A stretch of DNA of 64,000 bases. It comes from Thermovibrio ammonificans HB-1. Its GTDB lineage: Bacteria; Aquificota; Aquificia; Desulfurobacteriales; Desulfurobacteriaceae. The number at the start of each line of letters is the position of its first letter. Position 1 is the stretch's first letter. The position numbers were made by a program, and so were the translations under genes. Under the pieces are notes generated by a model, which did not search any database, was not told where the DNA came from, and saw only the letters and a program-made list of their open reading frames with translations. The stretch lies in contig NC_014926.1 of NCBI RefSeq assembly GCF_000185805.1, forward strand, positions 1,234,501-1,298,500, written 5' to 3'. Below, one piece after another: positions 17,479 through 26,210 of the stretch.

Positions 17479-17515
17479 CGTAACTAACAACAAAACTCTA
17501 CCCACCGGAGGCGCA

Positions 17516-19216
17516 ATGCTTCAATACGACATAGTAATCGTAGGTGCAGGGGGTGGAGGGCTCTACGCCGCCCTTGAAACAAGTAAAAGCAAAGGACTCA
17601 AAGTAGCGGTAATCAGTAAAGTCTTCCCTACACGCTCCCACACAGGCGCAGCACAGGGCGGAATCAACGCCGCCTTGGGGAACGTAGCCCCCGACAGCCC
17701 AGAGAAACACGCTTACGACACCGTTAAAGGGAGCGACTACCTGGCCGACCAAGACGCAGTAGAGCTGATGTGCCAAACGGCACCGAGGATAATCCGGGAA
17801 ATGGAGCATATGGGACTTCCCTTCTCAAGGCTCCCAGACGGCAGGATAGCCCAGAGGCCCTTCGGAGGAGCTTCCTTCCCCAGAACCTGCTACGCGGCAG
17901 ACAAAACCGGCCACGTTATGCTCCAAACCCTATACGAGCAGTGCATAAGGAACGGCGTCACCTTCCTCGATGAGTGGTTCGCACTTTCGCTGGTTCACAA
18001 CGGAGAGAGGATTGCCGGACTTGTGGCAATGGACCTTAAAACCGGCAAGGTAGAGGGCATCCAGGCAAAGGCGGTAATCCTCGCAACAGGCGGGCACGCA
18101 AGAATCTACTGGAAGAGAACCTCTAACGCCCTCGGCAACACCGGCGACGGCCCGGCAATGGCCCTAAGGGCGGGCGTTCCCCTGAAGGACATGGAGTTCG
18201 TCCAGTTTCACCCGACCGGACTCAGGAGAACCGGAATCCTCGTAACGGAAGGGGCCCGCGGAGAAGGGGGATACCTGATAAACAACAAAGGTGAACGCTT
18301 CATGAAGCGTTACGCCCCAGAAAAGATGGAGCTCGCACCAAGGGACCTGGTCTCCAGGGCGATAGAGACGGAAATAATGGAAGGGCGCGGCTTTGAGGAT
18401 GAGGAAGGGAACAAGTTCGTCTACCTCGACCTAAGACACCTGGGCAGGAAGAAAATCCTCGAAAGGCTTCCCCAGATAAGGGAGCTCGCAATCGACTTTG
18501 AAGGCGTAGACCCGATAGAGGAGCCTATACCCATAAGGCCTACGGCCCACTACTCCATGGGCGGCATAGACACCGACATCTACGGCAGAACTCTCATAAA
18601 GGGTCTCTACGCCATAGGGGAGTGCGGCTGCGTATCGGTTCACGGCGCAAACAGGCTCGGGGGGAACTCCCTGCTGGACATAGTCGTTTTCGGGAAAATC
18701 GCCGGCGAAGACGCCGCAGAGTTCGTCCCCGAGGTTAGCCAGGTTCCGTTCCCCGAGGGGGCGGTAAAGAGAGAAGAAGAGCGGATAAAAGCGCTGTTCA
18801 ACGGCGACGGGAGCGAGAAGCTCTACAAGCTGAGGAACGAGCTGAGCGACGCAATGAGCGCAGGCGCAGGGATATTCCGGGAGGAAAAGGGGCTCAGAGA
18901 AGCCCTCGAAAAGGTTCGTCAGATAAAGGAGAGGGCAAAGAAGCTGAAGGTAGAGGACGGAGAGTCCACCTTCAACACGAACCTGCAGCAAACCCTGGAG
19001 TTCCTGAACATGGTTGAAGTGGCAGAAACGATAGTTCTGGGAGCATTAGAGAGGAAGGAGAGCCGCGGTGCCCACTACAGGCTCGACTATCCGAAGAGGG
19101 ACGACGAGAAGTTCCTGAAACACTCGGTTATCGTAAGAGGCGAAGACGGGGAGCTGAAGCTCTCCTGGAAGCCGGTAACGATTACCAAGTGGCAACCGGA
19201 GGAGCGTAAGTACTAA
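17516..19216 (+). CDS. fumarate reductase/succinate dehydrogenase flavoprotein, copy 2 (Gln type)
   Basis: 566 residues, paralogue of the copy 1 flavoprotein with the same start (ML-x-YDIVIVG) and collinear motifs throughout. FAD-His42 in RSHTGAAQGG; HPTGL; RGEGG; RPTAHYSMGG; ANRLGGNS. The residue five after the FAD-His is Gln47, the state of E. coli SdhA (Gln50), whereas copy 1 has Glu. Copy 2 may therefore be the succinate-oxidising or reversible partner; this is inference from one position. No signal peptide, so cytoplasmic. Nine bases separate it from the iron-sulfur gene. Confidence 0.95.
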   Translation: MLQYDIVIVGAGGGGLYAALETSKSKGLKVAVISKVFPTRSHTGAAQGGINAALGNVAPDSPEKHAYDTVKGSDYLADQDAVELMCQTAPRIIREMEHMGLPFSRLPDGRIAQRPFGGASFPRTCYAADKTGHVMLQTLYEQCIRNGVTFLDEWFALSLVHNGERIAGLVAMDLKTGKVEGIQAKAVILATGGHARIYWKRTSNALGNTGDGPAMALRAGVPLKDMEFVQFHPTGLRRTGILVTEGARGEGGYLINNKGERFMKRYAPEKMELAPRDLVSRAIETEIMEGRGFEDEEGNKFVYLDLRHLGRKKILERLPQIRELAIDFEGVDPIEEPIPIRPTAHYSMGGIDTDIYGRTLIKGLYAIGECGCVSVHGANRLGGNSLLDIVVFGKIAGEDAAEFVPEVSQVPFPEGAVKREEERIKALFNGDGSEKLYKLRNELSDAMSAGAGIFREEKGLREALEKVRQIKERAKKLKVEDGESTFNTNLQQTLEFLNMVEVAETIVLGALERKESRGAHYRLDYPKRDDEKFLKHSVIVRGEDGELKLSWKPVTITKWQPEERKY

Positions 19217-19225
19217 GGAGGAGCC

Positions 19226-20191
19226 ATGGAAAAGAGAGAAGTCACATTCAGGATAAAACGGTTCAACCCCAAAAAAGACAAAGAGCCCTACTACCAGGAG
19301 TTCAAAGTCACCGTTTACAAGGGAATGACCGTATTAGAGGTTCTCCAGACGATAAAAGACACCTTAGACCCGACCCTGGCCTTCAGGGCATTCTGCCGCA
19401 GTGCTATATGCGGCTCATGTGCCGTTAGGGTAAACGGATTTCCCAAGCTGGCCTGTAAAACCCAGGTGTTCAACGAGCTGGACAAGTTCCAGACTGACAC
19501 ACTCACCATAGAGCCGATTGGCAACATGGAGGTAATAAGGGACCTCATAGTGGACTGGACTCCCTCAATAGAGAAGATGAAGGCTATGAAGCCCTACCTC
19601 ATCCCTGACCCCGAGGTAGTTCCGCCGACCCCCGACGAAGAGAGCAAGGTGTACCCGGAAGAGCTTAAAAAATTCGACAAGTTCACAGACTGTATCCTGT
19701 GTACCTCCTGCTACTCGGCGTGCCCGATGGTAGAGCTCGACGACAACTACGGAGGGCCGTTCCCCCTTGCCCGGGTTTACAGGTTTGCCGTAGACCCCAG
19801 AGACGCCCTGAAGAAGGAGAGGGCGAAGATAGGCTTTGCCTACGATATGTGGAACTGCGTAAGGTGCCAGATGTGTGCCGACGTGTGTCCGAAGCACGTG
19901 GGCCCGGTAGACGGAATCATGAAGCTGAGAGGGCTCTCCATAGAGGCCGGCATGAAGGACAACCCGGGAGCCCGTCACGTTATGGCCTTCTACAAGTCGC
20001 TGCTCGAGTCGGGAATGCTCAACGAGGTGCTCCTACCCCTCAGGTCTAAGGGCATTAAGGGCATCCTTGAGAACCTGCCCATAGGTATAAGGATGATTCT
20101 CAAGGGTAAAGCCCACTCCCCCATTATGAGGCCGATTGCGGAGCACGAAACGCTGGTTAAGGTGATGAAAGCAGCTATGGAGGTTGAGTAA
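19226..20191 (+). CDS. fumarate reductase/succinate dehydrogenase iron-sulfur subunit, copy 2
   Basis: 321 residues. [2Fe-2S] motif CRSAICGSC plus KLACKT (~52-75). CILCTSCYSACP (~151-162) carries the first [4Fe-4S], and CVRCQMCADVCPKH (~210-223) again has the extra Cys that should turn the usual [3Fe-4S] centre into [4Fe-4S]. It lacks the ~50-residue C-terminal tail of copy 1 and keeps the Pro after the fourth Cys that copy 1 lost. GGAGGAG precedes the ATG. The final base of its stop is the first base of the next ATG region (1-base overlap). Confidence 0.93.
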   Translation: MEKREVTFRIKRFNPKKDKEPYYQEFKVTVYKGMTVLEVLQTIKDTLDPTLAFRAFCRSAICGSCAVRVNGFPKLACKTQVFNELDKFQTDTLTIEPIGNMEVIRDLIVDWTPSIEKMKAMKPYLIPDPEVVPPTPDEESKVYPEELKKFDKFTDCILCTSCYSACPMVELDDNYGGPFPLARVYRFAVDPRDALKKERAKIGFAYDMWNCVRCQMCADVCPKHVGPVDGIMKLRGLSIEAGMKDNPGARHVMAFYKSLLESGMLNEVLLPLRSKGIKGILENLPIGIRMILKGKAHSPIMRPIAEHETLVKVMKAAMEVE

Positions 20192-21054
20192 TGGCTGAGT
20201 TTGCTTTTTACCCCGGATGTGCGGCAAAGGGAGCTTCCAAAGAGCTCTACGAGTCTACGGTTGCCGTTGCGGAAGAGCTTGAGCTCAAGCTCACCGAGCT
20301 TCCCCAGTTCAGCTGCTGCGGCGCCGGAGTGCTCGAGGAGATAAAAGAGGCCCTTGACCTTGCAGTTAACGCAAGGAACCTTGCATACGCAGAGCGGGAA
20401 GGGTTTAACACTGTAGTAACCGTGTGCAGCACCTGCCTGCTTGTTCTGAGGAGGACCAAGTACCTCCTCGACAACGACGAAGAGCTTAAAAGCAAAGTTA
20501 ATGAGATTCTGGCCGAAGCGGGCCTTGAATACAAAGGGAACGTAGAGGTCAAACACTTCCACTGGGTTCTCCTTGAAGAGCTTGGCGAAGAGGGCCTTAA
20601 GGAGAGGGTGAAAAAGCCCCTAACGGGCCTGAAGGTTTACCCCTACTACGGCTGCCACACGGTAAGGCCCTACGAAATTCTGGGGTTTGAACCCTCCGAG
20701 AACCCCCAGTCGCTCGAGCGGATAATAAGGGCCATAGGCGCCGAGCCGGCGGTAGGCGAAAGGCGGCTAAAGTGCTGCGGCTTCCACGCCTTCTGGCCGA
20801 ACCCAACCGGCTCAATGGTTCTCACCGGCCTCAACCTCAAAGACGCAAAGGAGAACGGTGCAGACTGCGTTGTTACGCCGTGTCCGCTGTGCCACATGAA
20901 CCTCGATGCCAACCAGTCGAGGGCACTGAAGACGATAGGAGAGAGCTTCCAAATCCCCGTTTTACACCTCCCGCAGCTTGTGGGCCTTGCCCTGGGCATA
21001 GAGCCCAAGAAGCTGGGACTCCACAGGAACATAGTGCCCGTTAAGGTCGGTTAG
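20191..21054 (+). CDS. HdrB-like subunit of fumarate reductase/succinate dehydrogenase, copy 2
   Basis: 287 residues, paralogue of the copy 1 HdrB-like subunit. CCG domains: PGC...SCCGAG...VCSTC and YGCH...KCCGFH...PCPLC. The first domain here has one Cys (GCAA) where copy 1 has two (GCCF). No membrane helix is evident, so the complex is likely soluble or peripherally attached, and its electron partner could be quinone, a thiol or a soluble donor. It ends the A-B-E operon; a hairpin follows three bases after the stop. Confidence 0.87.
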   Translation: MAEFAFYPGCAAKGASKELYESTVAVAEELELKLTELPQFSCCGAGVLEEIKEALDLAVNARNLAYAEREGFNTVVTVCSTCLLVLRRTKYLLDNDEELKSKVNEILAEAGLEYKGNVEVKHFHWVLLEELGEEGLKERVKKPLTGLKVYPYYGCHTVRPYEILGFEPSENPQSLERIIRAIGAEPAVGERRLKCCGFHAFWPNPTGSMVLTGLNLKDAKENGADCVVTPCPLCHMNLDANQSRALKTIGESFQIPVLHLPQLVGLALGIEPKKLGLHRNIVPVKVG

Positions 21055-21056
21055 AG

Positions 21057-21072
21057 GCTCCCTCCGGGGAGC
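21057..21072 (+). terminator. hairpin after frd operon copy 2
   Basis: GCTCCC-TCCG-GGGAGC, a six-base-pair perfect stem with a UNCG-type tetraloop, followed by TTCCCCTCC rather than a clean U run. A promoter begins 10 bases later, so this plausibly insulates the tolC-like operon. Confidence 0.5.
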
Positions 21073-21081
21073 TTCCCCTCC

Positions 21082-21111
21082 TTGACATCTCAATCCCCTT
21101 AAAAGTATAAA
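21082..21111 (+). promoter_or_regulatory. sigma70-type promoter of the tolC-like operon
   Basis: TTGACA (21082-21087), 18-base spacer, TATAAA (21106-21111). The -35 is perfect and the -10 matches 5 of 6. The ATG at 21148 follows with a leader of about 30 bases. One of the strongest promoters in the window. Confidence 0.8.
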
Positions 21112-21147
21112 TTAATCGCAATACTCCGATTAAGTGGGGAACCCCTG

Positions 21148-22473
21148 ATGAGACTGAAAATAGCGCTCCTCTCCCTGCTGGTGGCAGGAAACGCCTACGG
21201 CATAACCTTAGACGAGGCCGTAAAAACGGCCCTTGAGCGGAACAACCAGCTCAAGGCCCAGAAGATAGAGGTTAAAGAGAAGCAGTACGACTACAAGGCC
21301 GCAAAGGCCCACCTGCTCCCCAAAGTTGAGCTGTTCACCAACTACAACAAAACAACCGATCCGCCCTACGCAATAATGAACCGAATGGAAGTCAAAAAGC
21401 TCGACATGTACAACACCGACTTTAACGACCCCGGGAAGTCGCAGCTCTTCAAAACGGGCCTGAAGGTTGAAGTTCCCATATGGATGGGCGGCAAGATAAG
21501 AACCGCCGTTGACCTTACAAAAAAAGAGGTAAAGGCGGCGAAAGAGCGGCTCAAGAGGGACGAAAACAGGGTCATACTCGACGTGGTGAAGGCCTACTAC
21601 GGCGTTCTCACGGCCAAGGCCTTTGTCGAGACCGCTCAACTTGCCGTCAGAGACGCAGAGCGCCACCTGAAAGACGCAGAAACGGTTTACAAGGCGGGCG
21701 TAGGTTTAAAGTCGGACGTTCTGAGAGCTAAAGTCTACCTTGAGCAGATGAGGGAGAACCTCGTTAAGGCCCAGAGCGCCTACCAGGTTGCCCTCAGGGC
21801 CCTCAACGTTGCGATGGGCCTTTACCCCAACAGCGAGATAACGGTAGAGGGTGACCTCACCTACAGACCCTACAGCTTCAACCTCAACAGCCTTATAGAA
21901 GAGGCTCTGAAAAACAGGCCCGAGCTTAAAGAGCTCCAAGTCCGCTACCAGCAGACCAAGGACCTTGAGAAACTGGCGAAGGCAGAGTTCCTCCCCCACA
22001 TAGGAGCCTTCGGAGAGGTGTTCGCCGCAGACAGCAAAGTTCCCTGGGACAAGGAGAACTCCAGCTGGATGGTGGGCTTTCAGGCAACCATAAACCTGTT
22101 TAACGGCGGAGCAAAGTTCTACAAGCTCCGCAAGAGCAAACTGGCCAGCCTGAAGGTAAAGGAGTACCAAGAGCAGGCCAAGAAGGGAATAGCGTTTGAG
22201 GTGTCGAAAGCCTACTACGACTTCCTCTCGGCCCAAAAGAGGGTTGAGCTGGCAAAGGCGGCAATAGAGTCGGCTCAGGAGTCGCTGAGAATCGTTGAGA
22301 CCCGCTACAAGAACGGACTTGCAACCATCACCGAGCTTCTCGACACCCAAACGGCCCTGAACCAGGCCAGGAGCAACTACGTAGCGGCCCTCTCAAACTA
22401 CAGAATGGCCGTGGCCCAGGTTTACTACGCCGCAGGACTGCTGCCCAAGAGGTACGACGAACTCGTTCAGTAG
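21148..22473 (+). CDS. TolC-family outer membrane efflux protein
   Basis: 441 residues. Signal peptide at residues 1-18 (MRLKIALLSLLVAGNAYG, cut after AYG). The mature part begins ITLDEAVKTALERNNQLKAQ, the typical TolC/OEP repeat start. Two long alpha-helical repeats follow, each with Asn/Gln/Ala-rich heptads (e.g. VETRYKNGLATITELLDTQTALNQA near 390). The protein should form the outer-membrane channel of a type I secretion or RND efflux system. No inner-membrane pump or adaptor gene is adjacent; the only downstream gene in the unit is a small lipoprotein. Confidence 0.92.
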   Translation: MRLKIALLSLLVAGNAYGITLDEAVKTALERNNQLKAQKIEVKEKQYDYKAAKAHLLPKVELFTNYNKTTDPPYAIMNRMEVKKLDMYNTDFNDPGKSQLFKTGLKVEVPIWMGGKIRTAVDLTKKEVKAAKERLKRDENRVILDVVKAYYGVLTAKAFVETAQLAVRDAERHLKDAETVYKAGVGLKSDVLRAKVYLEQMRENLVKAQSAYQVALRALNVAMGLYPNSEITVEGDLTYRPYSFNLNSLIEEALKNRPELKELQVRYQQTKDLEKLAKAEFLPHIGAFGEVFAADSKVPWDKENSSWMVGFQATINLFNGGAKFYKLRKSKLASLKVKEYQEQAKKGIAFEVSKAYYDFLSAQKRVELAKAAIESAQESLRIVETRYKNGLATITELLDTQTALNQARSNYVAALSNYRMAVAQVYYAAGLLPKRYDELVQ

Positions 22474-22482
22474 GAGAGACCC

Positions 22483-22860
22483 ATGAGGAGAGCTGCTTTG
22501 CTGGCCCTGGCGGCCTTAGCCTTAGCCGGATGCGGCAAAGAAGAGGCTCAGGGACCGAAAGCCGAAAACTACGCCTCGGTTAAGCTCGACGCACTGGCAT
22601 ACAGCAACGAACTCGGTAAAAAGGTTGAGGAGCTTCTCAAAAACGGGAAGCTCCCTCCGGCCGTTAAGGCAGAGCTTGTAGAGCTTCGCTCCTTCCTGAG
22701 GGGAACCGGAGTTTCGCCCGAGGAGGCACTGAAGGCCCTGAACACAGTTTTAAAGTTCCAGAGAGAAAAAGGAGTTGAGCTCTTCAGCCCGGAAGAGATA
22801 AAAGAGCTCAAAGAGGTAATTAAGGTAAGGGCCACCTACCGTAACCCGGTGGTGGCCTAA
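22483..22860 (+). CDS. small lipoprotein of unknown function
   Basis: 125 residues. Lipoprotein signal MRRAALLALAALALAGCGK with lipobox LAGC (Cys 17). The mature part is almost entirely helical and charged, with no recognised domain. It lies 9 bases after the tolC-like gene under the same promoter, so it may assist that channel; this is inference from position. Its last codons form one arm of the hairpin at 22830-22857, and its stop overlaps the convergent transporter gene by 4 bases. Confidence 0.78.
   Translation: MRRAALLALAALALAGCGKEEAQGPKAENYASVKLDALAYSNELGKKVEELLKNGKLPPAVKAELVELRSFLRGTGVSPEEALKALNTVLKFQREKGVELFSPEEIKELKEVIKVRATYRNPVVA
22830..22857. terminator. bidirectional hairpin at a convergent gene junction
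   Basis: GGCCACC-(T)-ACCG-TAACC-CGGT-GGTGGCC: an 11-base-pair stem with a single bulged T and a 5-base loop. It lies inside the last codons of the lipoprotein gene and reaches the stop region of the convergent DASS transporter. It could stop transcription from both sides. Confidence 0.6.
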
Positions 22861-24188
22861 CCATAAACCCTCACGAGGAAGCTCACGAGAACCGCTATAA
22901 CAAAGGCAAAGAGCAGGTTCAGAGCGAGCCCCACCCTGAGCATGTCCCTCTGCCTGATAAAGCCGGTGCCGTAAACTATCGCGTTGGGGGGCGTTGCAAC
23001 AGGCAGCATAAAGGCGCAAGAGGCGGCAATACCGGCAGGCATAGCAAGGTCGAGGGGAGACACTCCCAGCCCCTTCGAGGCCGATATCAGAATCGGCACG
23101 AAAATTGCGGCAGTTGCGGTGTTGCTCATAAGCTCCGTCATGAAAATCATAAACAGGCTAACAGACAGAATGAGCAAAAAGAGGGGAAAGCCGCCTACAA
23201 GAGACACAAACTCCCTGGCTATAAAGGAGCTCGCACCGGTAGTTTTAAGGAAGTGGGAAAGGGCTATTCCCCCTCCGAACAGGTAGAGGGTACCCCAGTC
23301 GGTTCCCTCTTCAAGCTCCCTCCAGTTCAGAAGGCCGAAGGCGAAAAGCAGGATAACGGCAGATACGGCAACAAGGGCGTCGAACCCCTTGGAGATGCCG
23401 AGCAGGTGGGAAAGGGGCTTACTGAAGAGCCAACCCAAAACCGCAAAAAGGAAGACAACAAACACCAAGTAGTGCTCCCTGCGGAAGGAGAAGTCAACCG
23501 GCTCTACGTTGAACCCTCCGGAGAGCCGTGGCCGGAAGTAGAGAATGAGGACAAGGTAAAGGAGCGGGAACAGAACCAAAACGGTCGGCAGGCCGAACTT
23601 GAGCCAGTCTACAAACCCCATGCCGAGGTCTGCGGCGGTTATGCCGTTTGGCGGACTCCCTACTAAGGTTCCTATTCCCCCTACGCTGGCCGAGTAGGCA
23701 ACGCCCAGGAGGACGAAGCTCTTAAGGCGTTCATCGGACGCCGCCCCTACAATCCCCAGGGCAAGGGGGAGCATCATCGCAGTGGTAGAGGTATTGCTTA
23801 TCCACATAGAGATAAAGGCGGTAGCCGCAAAGAGCAAAACGGTGGCGGCAACGCCGCTCCCCTTAGAGAGGGAGACCACCTTGTAGGCTATAAAGGTGTC
23901 GAGCTTGAACTTTGAAAGGGCCGCAGCAAGGGCAAAACCGCCCAGGAACAGGAAGATTATGGGGTGGGCAAAGGAGGCAAAGGCCTCTTTAACCGAGCCG
24001 CAGCCCAGCAGAACCCCCAGAACAGGAATGGAAAGGGCAGTAACCGGCAGCGGCAGGACCTCAAATATCCAGAAGGAGGCTGCAAATGCAAGGAGTATAA
24101 GGCCTTTTTTCACATCAATCGAAGTGTTGAGGGAGAGTATCAAAAGGGCCAAAAGGATGAAAAGGGTCACTCCGGCGGCTCTCTTCAA
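22857..24188 (-). CDS. DASS (SLC13) family dicarboxylate/anion:sodium symporter
   Basis: 443-residue polytopic membrane protein with about eleven hydrophobic segments. Family signatures: WISNTSTTAMMLPLALGI (~133-150, the SNT motif of DASS carriers) and the repeat ELMSNTATAAIFVPI (~353-367), plus LPLPVTALSIPVLGVLLG near the N terminus. Family substrates are succinate, fumarate, malate, citrate or sulfate. The nearby frd operons make a C4-dicarboxylate role attractive but not proven. Convergent to the lipoprotein gene and followed upstream by pyk 11 bases away on the same strand, so co-transcription with pyk is likely. Confidence 0.9.
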   Translation of the reverse strand: MKRAAGVTLFILLALLILSLNTSIDVKKGLILLAFAASFWIFEVLPLPVTALSIPVLGVLLGCGSVKEAFASFAHPIIFLFLGGFALAAALSKFKLDTFIAYKVVSLSKGSGVAATVLLFAATAFISMWISNTSTTAMMLPLALGIVGAASDERLKSFVLLGVAYSASVGGIGTLVGSPPNGITAADLGMGFVDWLKFGLPTVLVLFPLLYLVLILYFRPRLSGGFNVEPVDFSFRREHYLVFVVFLFAVLGWLFSKPLSHLLGISKGFDALVAVSAVILLFAFGLLNWRELEEGTDWGTLYLFGGGIALSHFLKTTGASSFIAREFVSLVGGFPLFLLILSVSLFMIFMTELMSNTATAAIFVPILISASKGLGVSPLDLAMPAGIAASCAFMLPVATPPNAIVYGTGFIRQRDMLRVGLALNLLFAFVIAVLVSFLVRVYG

Positions 24189-24199
24189 CGTTCACCTCT

Positions 24200-25600
24200 T
24201 CAATTTACGGTTACCACCTTGAGGAGATTGGTCGTTCCGGGAACGCCCGTAGGCGCACCTGCAAGCACTATAACCTTGTCGCCCTTCTTAACGATTCCCC
24301 TCGAGGCGGCAAGGCCTACAGACTGGGCTATAACCTTGTCGGTGGTGTCGGGCGGAACGGTGAGAAGGGGCTCTACCCCCCACACAAGGTTGAGCCTGCG
24401 GAACGTCTCCCTGTCGTGTGTAACTGCGTAGATGGGAACGGGCGGCCTGTACTTGGCGACTGCAATTGCAGTTGCCCCGCTCCGGGTAAAGGGGATAATG
24501 GCTTTAACTTTTACTTCCCGGGAGAGGTTGCAGGCCGACTTCGCAAGGGAGTCTTGAAGGGTTTGGGCGGGAAGCTCCATATAGCGCTTGTAAGGGTAAA
24601 TTTTCTCCGCTTCCCTCGCCACTTTTGCCATCGTTTTAACCACCTTAACCGGGTACTTCCCTACGGCGGTCTCCTCAGAGAGCATAAGGGCATCGGTACC
24701 GTCTAAAACGGCGTTGGCAACGTCTGTAACTTCGGCCCTTGTGGGAACGGGAAGGTCTACCATAGACTTGAGCATCTGAGTGGCGGTAATAACGGGTTTA
24801 CCGGCCTCGTTGGCCTTCCGTATGAGCTGTTTCTGGATAACGGGCACCTTCTCTATGGGCAGCTCCACACCCAGGTCTCCCCGGGCAACCATAAGGCCGT
24901 CGGCAACCTTGAGTATCTCGTCTACGTTCTTTACCGCTTCCGGCTTCTCTATTTTGGCTATAACCGGAACGGTGCTGTTAAGGCTCTTTAGAAGCTCCTT
25001 TAGCTCAAGAACGTCTGAAGCGGTTCTCACAAAAGAGAGGGCTATAAAGTCTGCCCCCACTTCAACTGCAAACTTCACATCTTCCCTGTCTTTCTCGGTA
25101 AGGGCGGGAACCGAAAGCTTAGAGTGGGGCAAATTCACCCCCTTGTGGGAGGTAAGGGGGCCTCCAACGAGGACTTCACAGACGATATCCCTCCCCCTAA
25201 CCTCCTTTACCCTGAGCCTGAAGGCGCCGTCGGCAAGCAAAATGGCCTCCCCCTTTTTCACCTCTTTGTGGAGGTTGGGGTAGTTAACGGTAATCTTTCC
25301 CTTCTGCGGCTTCCCGGTGGTAAGGATAACGGTATCGCCCCTGTGGAGGAAAAGGGGCTCCTTCTGCAACTTGCCGATTCTTATCTTGGGACCGCACAGG
25401 TCTACAAGGATGGGCAGGGGCGTTTTAAGCTCCGACTCTACGCTCCTTACAAGCTCAACCCGCCGGCGGTGCTCTTCGTGGGTTCCGTGGGACATGTTGA
25501 GCCTTACAACGTTAAGGCCGGCCTCAACCATCCTCCTCAGGGTTTTTTTATCGCTCGAGGCCGGCCCCAAGGTGGCAACGATTTTCGTTCTCTTTTTCAC
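24200..25600 (-). CDS. pyk: pyruvate kinase
   Basis: Converts phosphoenolpyruvate and ADP to pyruvate and ATP. 466 residues. KRTKIVATLGPAS at the N terminus, LNMSHGTHEEH, the K+ and substrate loop LVDLCGPKIRIG, IAKIEKPEAV (~220, catalytic Lys), MVARGDLGVE (~245), and TATQMLKSM (~278). The C-terminal domain is present and normal in length. Presence of pyk in an apparent rTCA autotroph shows PEP/pyruvate can be exchanged in both directions. It is divergent from thpR; the 58-base gap contains an AT-rich TATAGAATATTTTAT stretch that can serve as a -10 region. Confidence 0.96.
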   Translation of the reverse strand: MKKRTKIVATLGPASSDKKTLRRMVEAGLNVVRLNMSHGTHEEHRRRVELVRSVESELKTPLPILVDLCGPKIRIGKLQKEPLFLHRGDTVILTTGKPQKGKITVNYPNLHKEVKKGEAILLADGAFRLRVKEVRGRDIVCEVLVGGPLTSHKGVNLPHSKLSVPALTEKDREDVKFAVEVGADFIALSFVRTASDVLELKELLKSLNSTVPVIAKIEKPEAVKNVDEILKVADGLMVARGDLGVELPIEKVPVIQKQLIRKANEAGKPVITATQMLKSMVDLPVPTRAEVTDVANAVLDGTDALMLSEETAVGKYPVKVVKTMAKVAREAEKIYPYKRYMELPAQTLQDSLAKSACNLSREVKVKAIIPFTRSGATAIAVAKYRPPVPIYAVTHDRETFRRLNLVWGVEPLLTVPPDTTDKVIAQSVGLAASRGIVKKGDKVIVLAGAPTGVPGTTNLLKVVTVN

Positions 25601-25658
25601 TTCTCTTCTCCGTTTAGTTGCTTGGTATAGAATATTTTATCCCCCAACGGGAGGAGGC

Positions 25659-26210
25659 GTGAGAAAGAGACTCTTTGTGGGCAGTTTCGTCCAGATTCCC
25701 CAGGAGGAAGTTAAGAAGGTAAGGAGCACCATTGAGAGCCTGAAAGTAGAGGGCAAGTGGGTTGAGCTCCACAACCTCCACTTCACCTACAGGTTCATCG
25801 GCGAAGTAGAGGAGGAAAAAGTCCCCCAAATAGTCCAGATGTTAAGGGGAAGGCTCAAAGGCGTCGAGAGCTTCCCGGTAAAGTTTACCGGCCTCGGAAC
25901 GTTTACGAGTAACGGCCTGCCAAGAGTTCTGTGGATAGGAGTTGAATCCCAAGGCGTTTATACGGTTAAAGAGAGGGTAGACCAAGCCCTGATGCCCTTC
26001 GGCCTGCCCCCCGAGAGGGAGTTTAAACCCCACGTTACCCTGCTCAGGATTAAGAAGCTCCGAAGGAGGGGGAAGCTGGACGAGCTCGTAATGAAGATGA
26101 AGAACCACGTTTTCCTCGAGAGAACAGAAGTAAGCGTAGCCCTCATAGAGAGCAAACTCACCCCCCAAGGTCCCATCTACTCGGTAGTGGAGGAGTTCAA
26201 ACTTGGTTGA
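25659..26210 (+). CDS. thpR: RNA 2',3'-cyclic phosphodiesterase (2'-5' RNA ligase family)
   Basis: 183 residues. Both catalytic H-x-T-x motifs are visible: HFTY (~43) and HVTL (~128), spaced as in the ThpR/LigT family, which opens 2',3'-cyclic phosphates on RNA. The GTG at 25659, preceded by GGGAGGAG, gives an N terminus (RKRLFVGSFVQIP) aligned to homologues. The frame is open much further upstream, but that stretch is antisense to pyk. It overlaps the DUF445 gene by 8 bases. Confidence 0.9.
   Translation: MRKRLFVGSFVQIPQEEVKKVRSTIESLKVEGKWVELHNLHFTYRFIGEVEEEKVPQIVQMLRGRLKGVESFPVKFTGLGTFTSNGLPRVLWIGVESQGVYTVKERVDQALMPFGLPPEREFKPHVTLLRIKKLRRRGKLDELVMKMKNHVFLERTEVSVALIESKLTPQGPIYSVVEEFKLG

Noticed and set aside
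23253-24431. Plus-strand frames opposite the DASS transporter and pyk
   Set aside because: Low-complexity, Lys/Glu/Gln-rich translations antisense to two strongly conserved genes.
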